DNA of 6,321 bases from JBBAEA01 sp041656175 (lineage in GTDB: Bacteria; Myxococcota_A; Bradymonadia; UBA4248). The stretch lies in contig JBBAEA010000171.1 in the NCBI GenBank assembly GCA_041656175.1, positions 1-6,321 on the forward strand. Direction: 5' to 3'. Positions within the stretch are counted from its first letter, which is position 1. Each line of letters opens with the position of its first letter. Below are positions 5,997 through 6,321 of this stretch, one piece after another. The notes below the pieces were generated by a model. It was not told the DNA's origin. It saw only the letters and a program-made list of their open reading frames with translations, and did no database searches. The translations under genes and the position numbers were made by a program.

Positions 5997-6085
5997 CATT
6001 ATTTTAGTTTGTCTTTAGTATATCTCAAGTTCAAAATGAATTTTTTGTTTTAACACGATTTTTCGATGACAAGATCTAGCGCGCG

Positions 6086-6123
6086 AAAAAAAACGCTTTC
6101 TTAGCGCACTAAGAAAGCGTTTT
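6086..6123 (-). terminator. Rho-independent terminator of the tRNA-Asp pair
   Basis: A perfect 15-bp stem is formed by AAAACGCTTTCTTAG (minus strand, 6123-6109) and its complement (6104-6090) around a 4-nt loop. On the minus strand eight T residues (6093-6086) overlap the stem end and continue past it. The hairpin starts three bases after the discriminator base of the downstream tRNA, so it ends the tRNA-Asp transcript and separates it from the DUF1284 gene. Confidence 0.92.
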
Positions 6124-6126
6124 GAG

Positions 6127-6200
6127 CGGGGCGGACGGGGCTCGAACCCGCGACCTACGGCGTGACAGGCCGTTGTTGTAACCAACTCAACTACCACCCC
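6127..6200 (-). tRNA. tRNA-Asp (GTC), downstream copy
   Basis: This is a 74-nt cloverleaf read on the minus strand. The acceptor stem is GGGGTGG/CCGCCCC with one G-T wobble. The D stem is GTTG/CAAC and the anticodon stem ACGGC/GCCGT, with loop CTGTCAC giving anticodon GTC (codons GAC and GAU). The T arm is GCGGG-TTCGAGC-CCCGT. The discriminator is G, as required by aspartyl-tRNA synthetase. CCA is not encoded and must be added. It is identical over its whole length to the copy at 6225-6298, and a strong terminator follows. Confidence 0.96.
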
Positions 6201-6205
6201 AAGAT

Positions 6206-6316
6206 TTTGCTTGCCCGCTTTAAGCGGGGCGGACGGGGCTCGAACCCGCGACCTACGGCGTGACAGGCCGTTGTTGTAACCAACTCAACTACCACCCCAT
6301 AAAGGGGGCAAGCAAA
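6206..6316. repeat. Inverted repeat enclosing the upstream tRNA-Asp
   Basis: The 17 bases just before the tRNA (minus strand, 6316-6300) and the 17 bases shortly after it (6222-6206) are complementary at 16 positions, with one C opposite C. In the precursor RNA this would form a long helix closing over the acceptor stem, similar in layout to the processing stems around rRNA. A role in RNase processing or protection is an inference. Confidence 0.6.
6225..6298 (-). tRNA. tRNA-Asp (GTC), upstream copy
   Basis: This copy is identical in all 74 positions to the one at 6127-6200, with the same GTC anticodon and G discriminator, and again without an encoded CCA. The copies are 24 bases apart and probably co-transcribed; the promoter lies beyond the right edge. 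A few bases of 3' flank (GCTTAAAGCG here, GCTCAAAACG after the other copy) are also conserved, so the pair arose by tandem duplication with a period of 98. The flanks of this copy are complementary to each other. Confidence 0.96.
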
Positions 6317-6321
6317 CGGGG

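Noticed and set aside
6015..6197. A 60-codon minus-strand open frame over the tRNA-Asp gene
   Set aside because: Its start, with V-G-R-G-F-E-P-R-P-P-R-S, is the usual artefact of translating a tRNA gene, and the tRNA cloverleaf and terminator explain the sequence fully.

Overview
The window looks like part of a Gram-negative bacterial chromosome, most likely a delta-proteobacterial lineage (Myxococcota or Bradymonadota type). This is an inference from gene content: type IV pilus minor pilins, a lipoprotein with a cysteine-rich repeat region of the 'C-N-x-D-P-x-D-G-C-E' style common in those groups, and use of TTG starts. Base composition is moderate and I cannot place the organism more precisely.

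Left part (1-2700): a minus-strand operon of three type IV pilus minor pilin genes, pilV (2598-2074), pilW (2077-950, ATGA overlap with pilV) and pilX (912-133). It is read from an extended -10 promoter just upstream of pilV. The genes encode pseudopilins expected to cap or prime the pilus. A G/C-tract hairpin lies beyond pilX at 31-79, and any pilY1-like gene would be off the left edge. Middle (2599-2999): a 400-bp divergent intergenic region. It is dominated by a large imperfect palindrome (about 2707-2850) that shares short sequences with the hairpin at the window start, so both may belong to one dispersed palindromic repeat family. It also holds a small hairpin with a Shine-Dalgarno sequence in its loop. 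Next (3000-4253, plus strand): a 417-aa membrane protein that reads as a fusion of an ECF-transporter substrate-binding (S) module and an EcfT-like module. No ATPase gene is in view.

Right part (minus strand): a cysteine-rich lipoprotein gene (from 5462) interrupted by an in-frame amber codon at 4997-4995. The same repeat frame continues to 4287, and a further possible frameshift lies in an A6 tract near 4375. Upstream of it is a DUF1284-type cysteine protein (5950-5522). At the right edge are two identical tRNA-Asp(GTC) genes in tandem, followed by a strong rho-independent terminator (6123-6086).

The pilus genes form one clear functional unit. The ECF-like fusion, the Cys-rich lipoprotein, the DUF1284 protein and the tRNAs look like independent transcription units. 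I saw no phage genes, insertion sequence, CRISPR array or defence system. The unusual items are the broken Cys-rich repeat gene, the S-T fusion, the large palindrome and an RNA stem that would enclose one of the tRNA-Asp copies.
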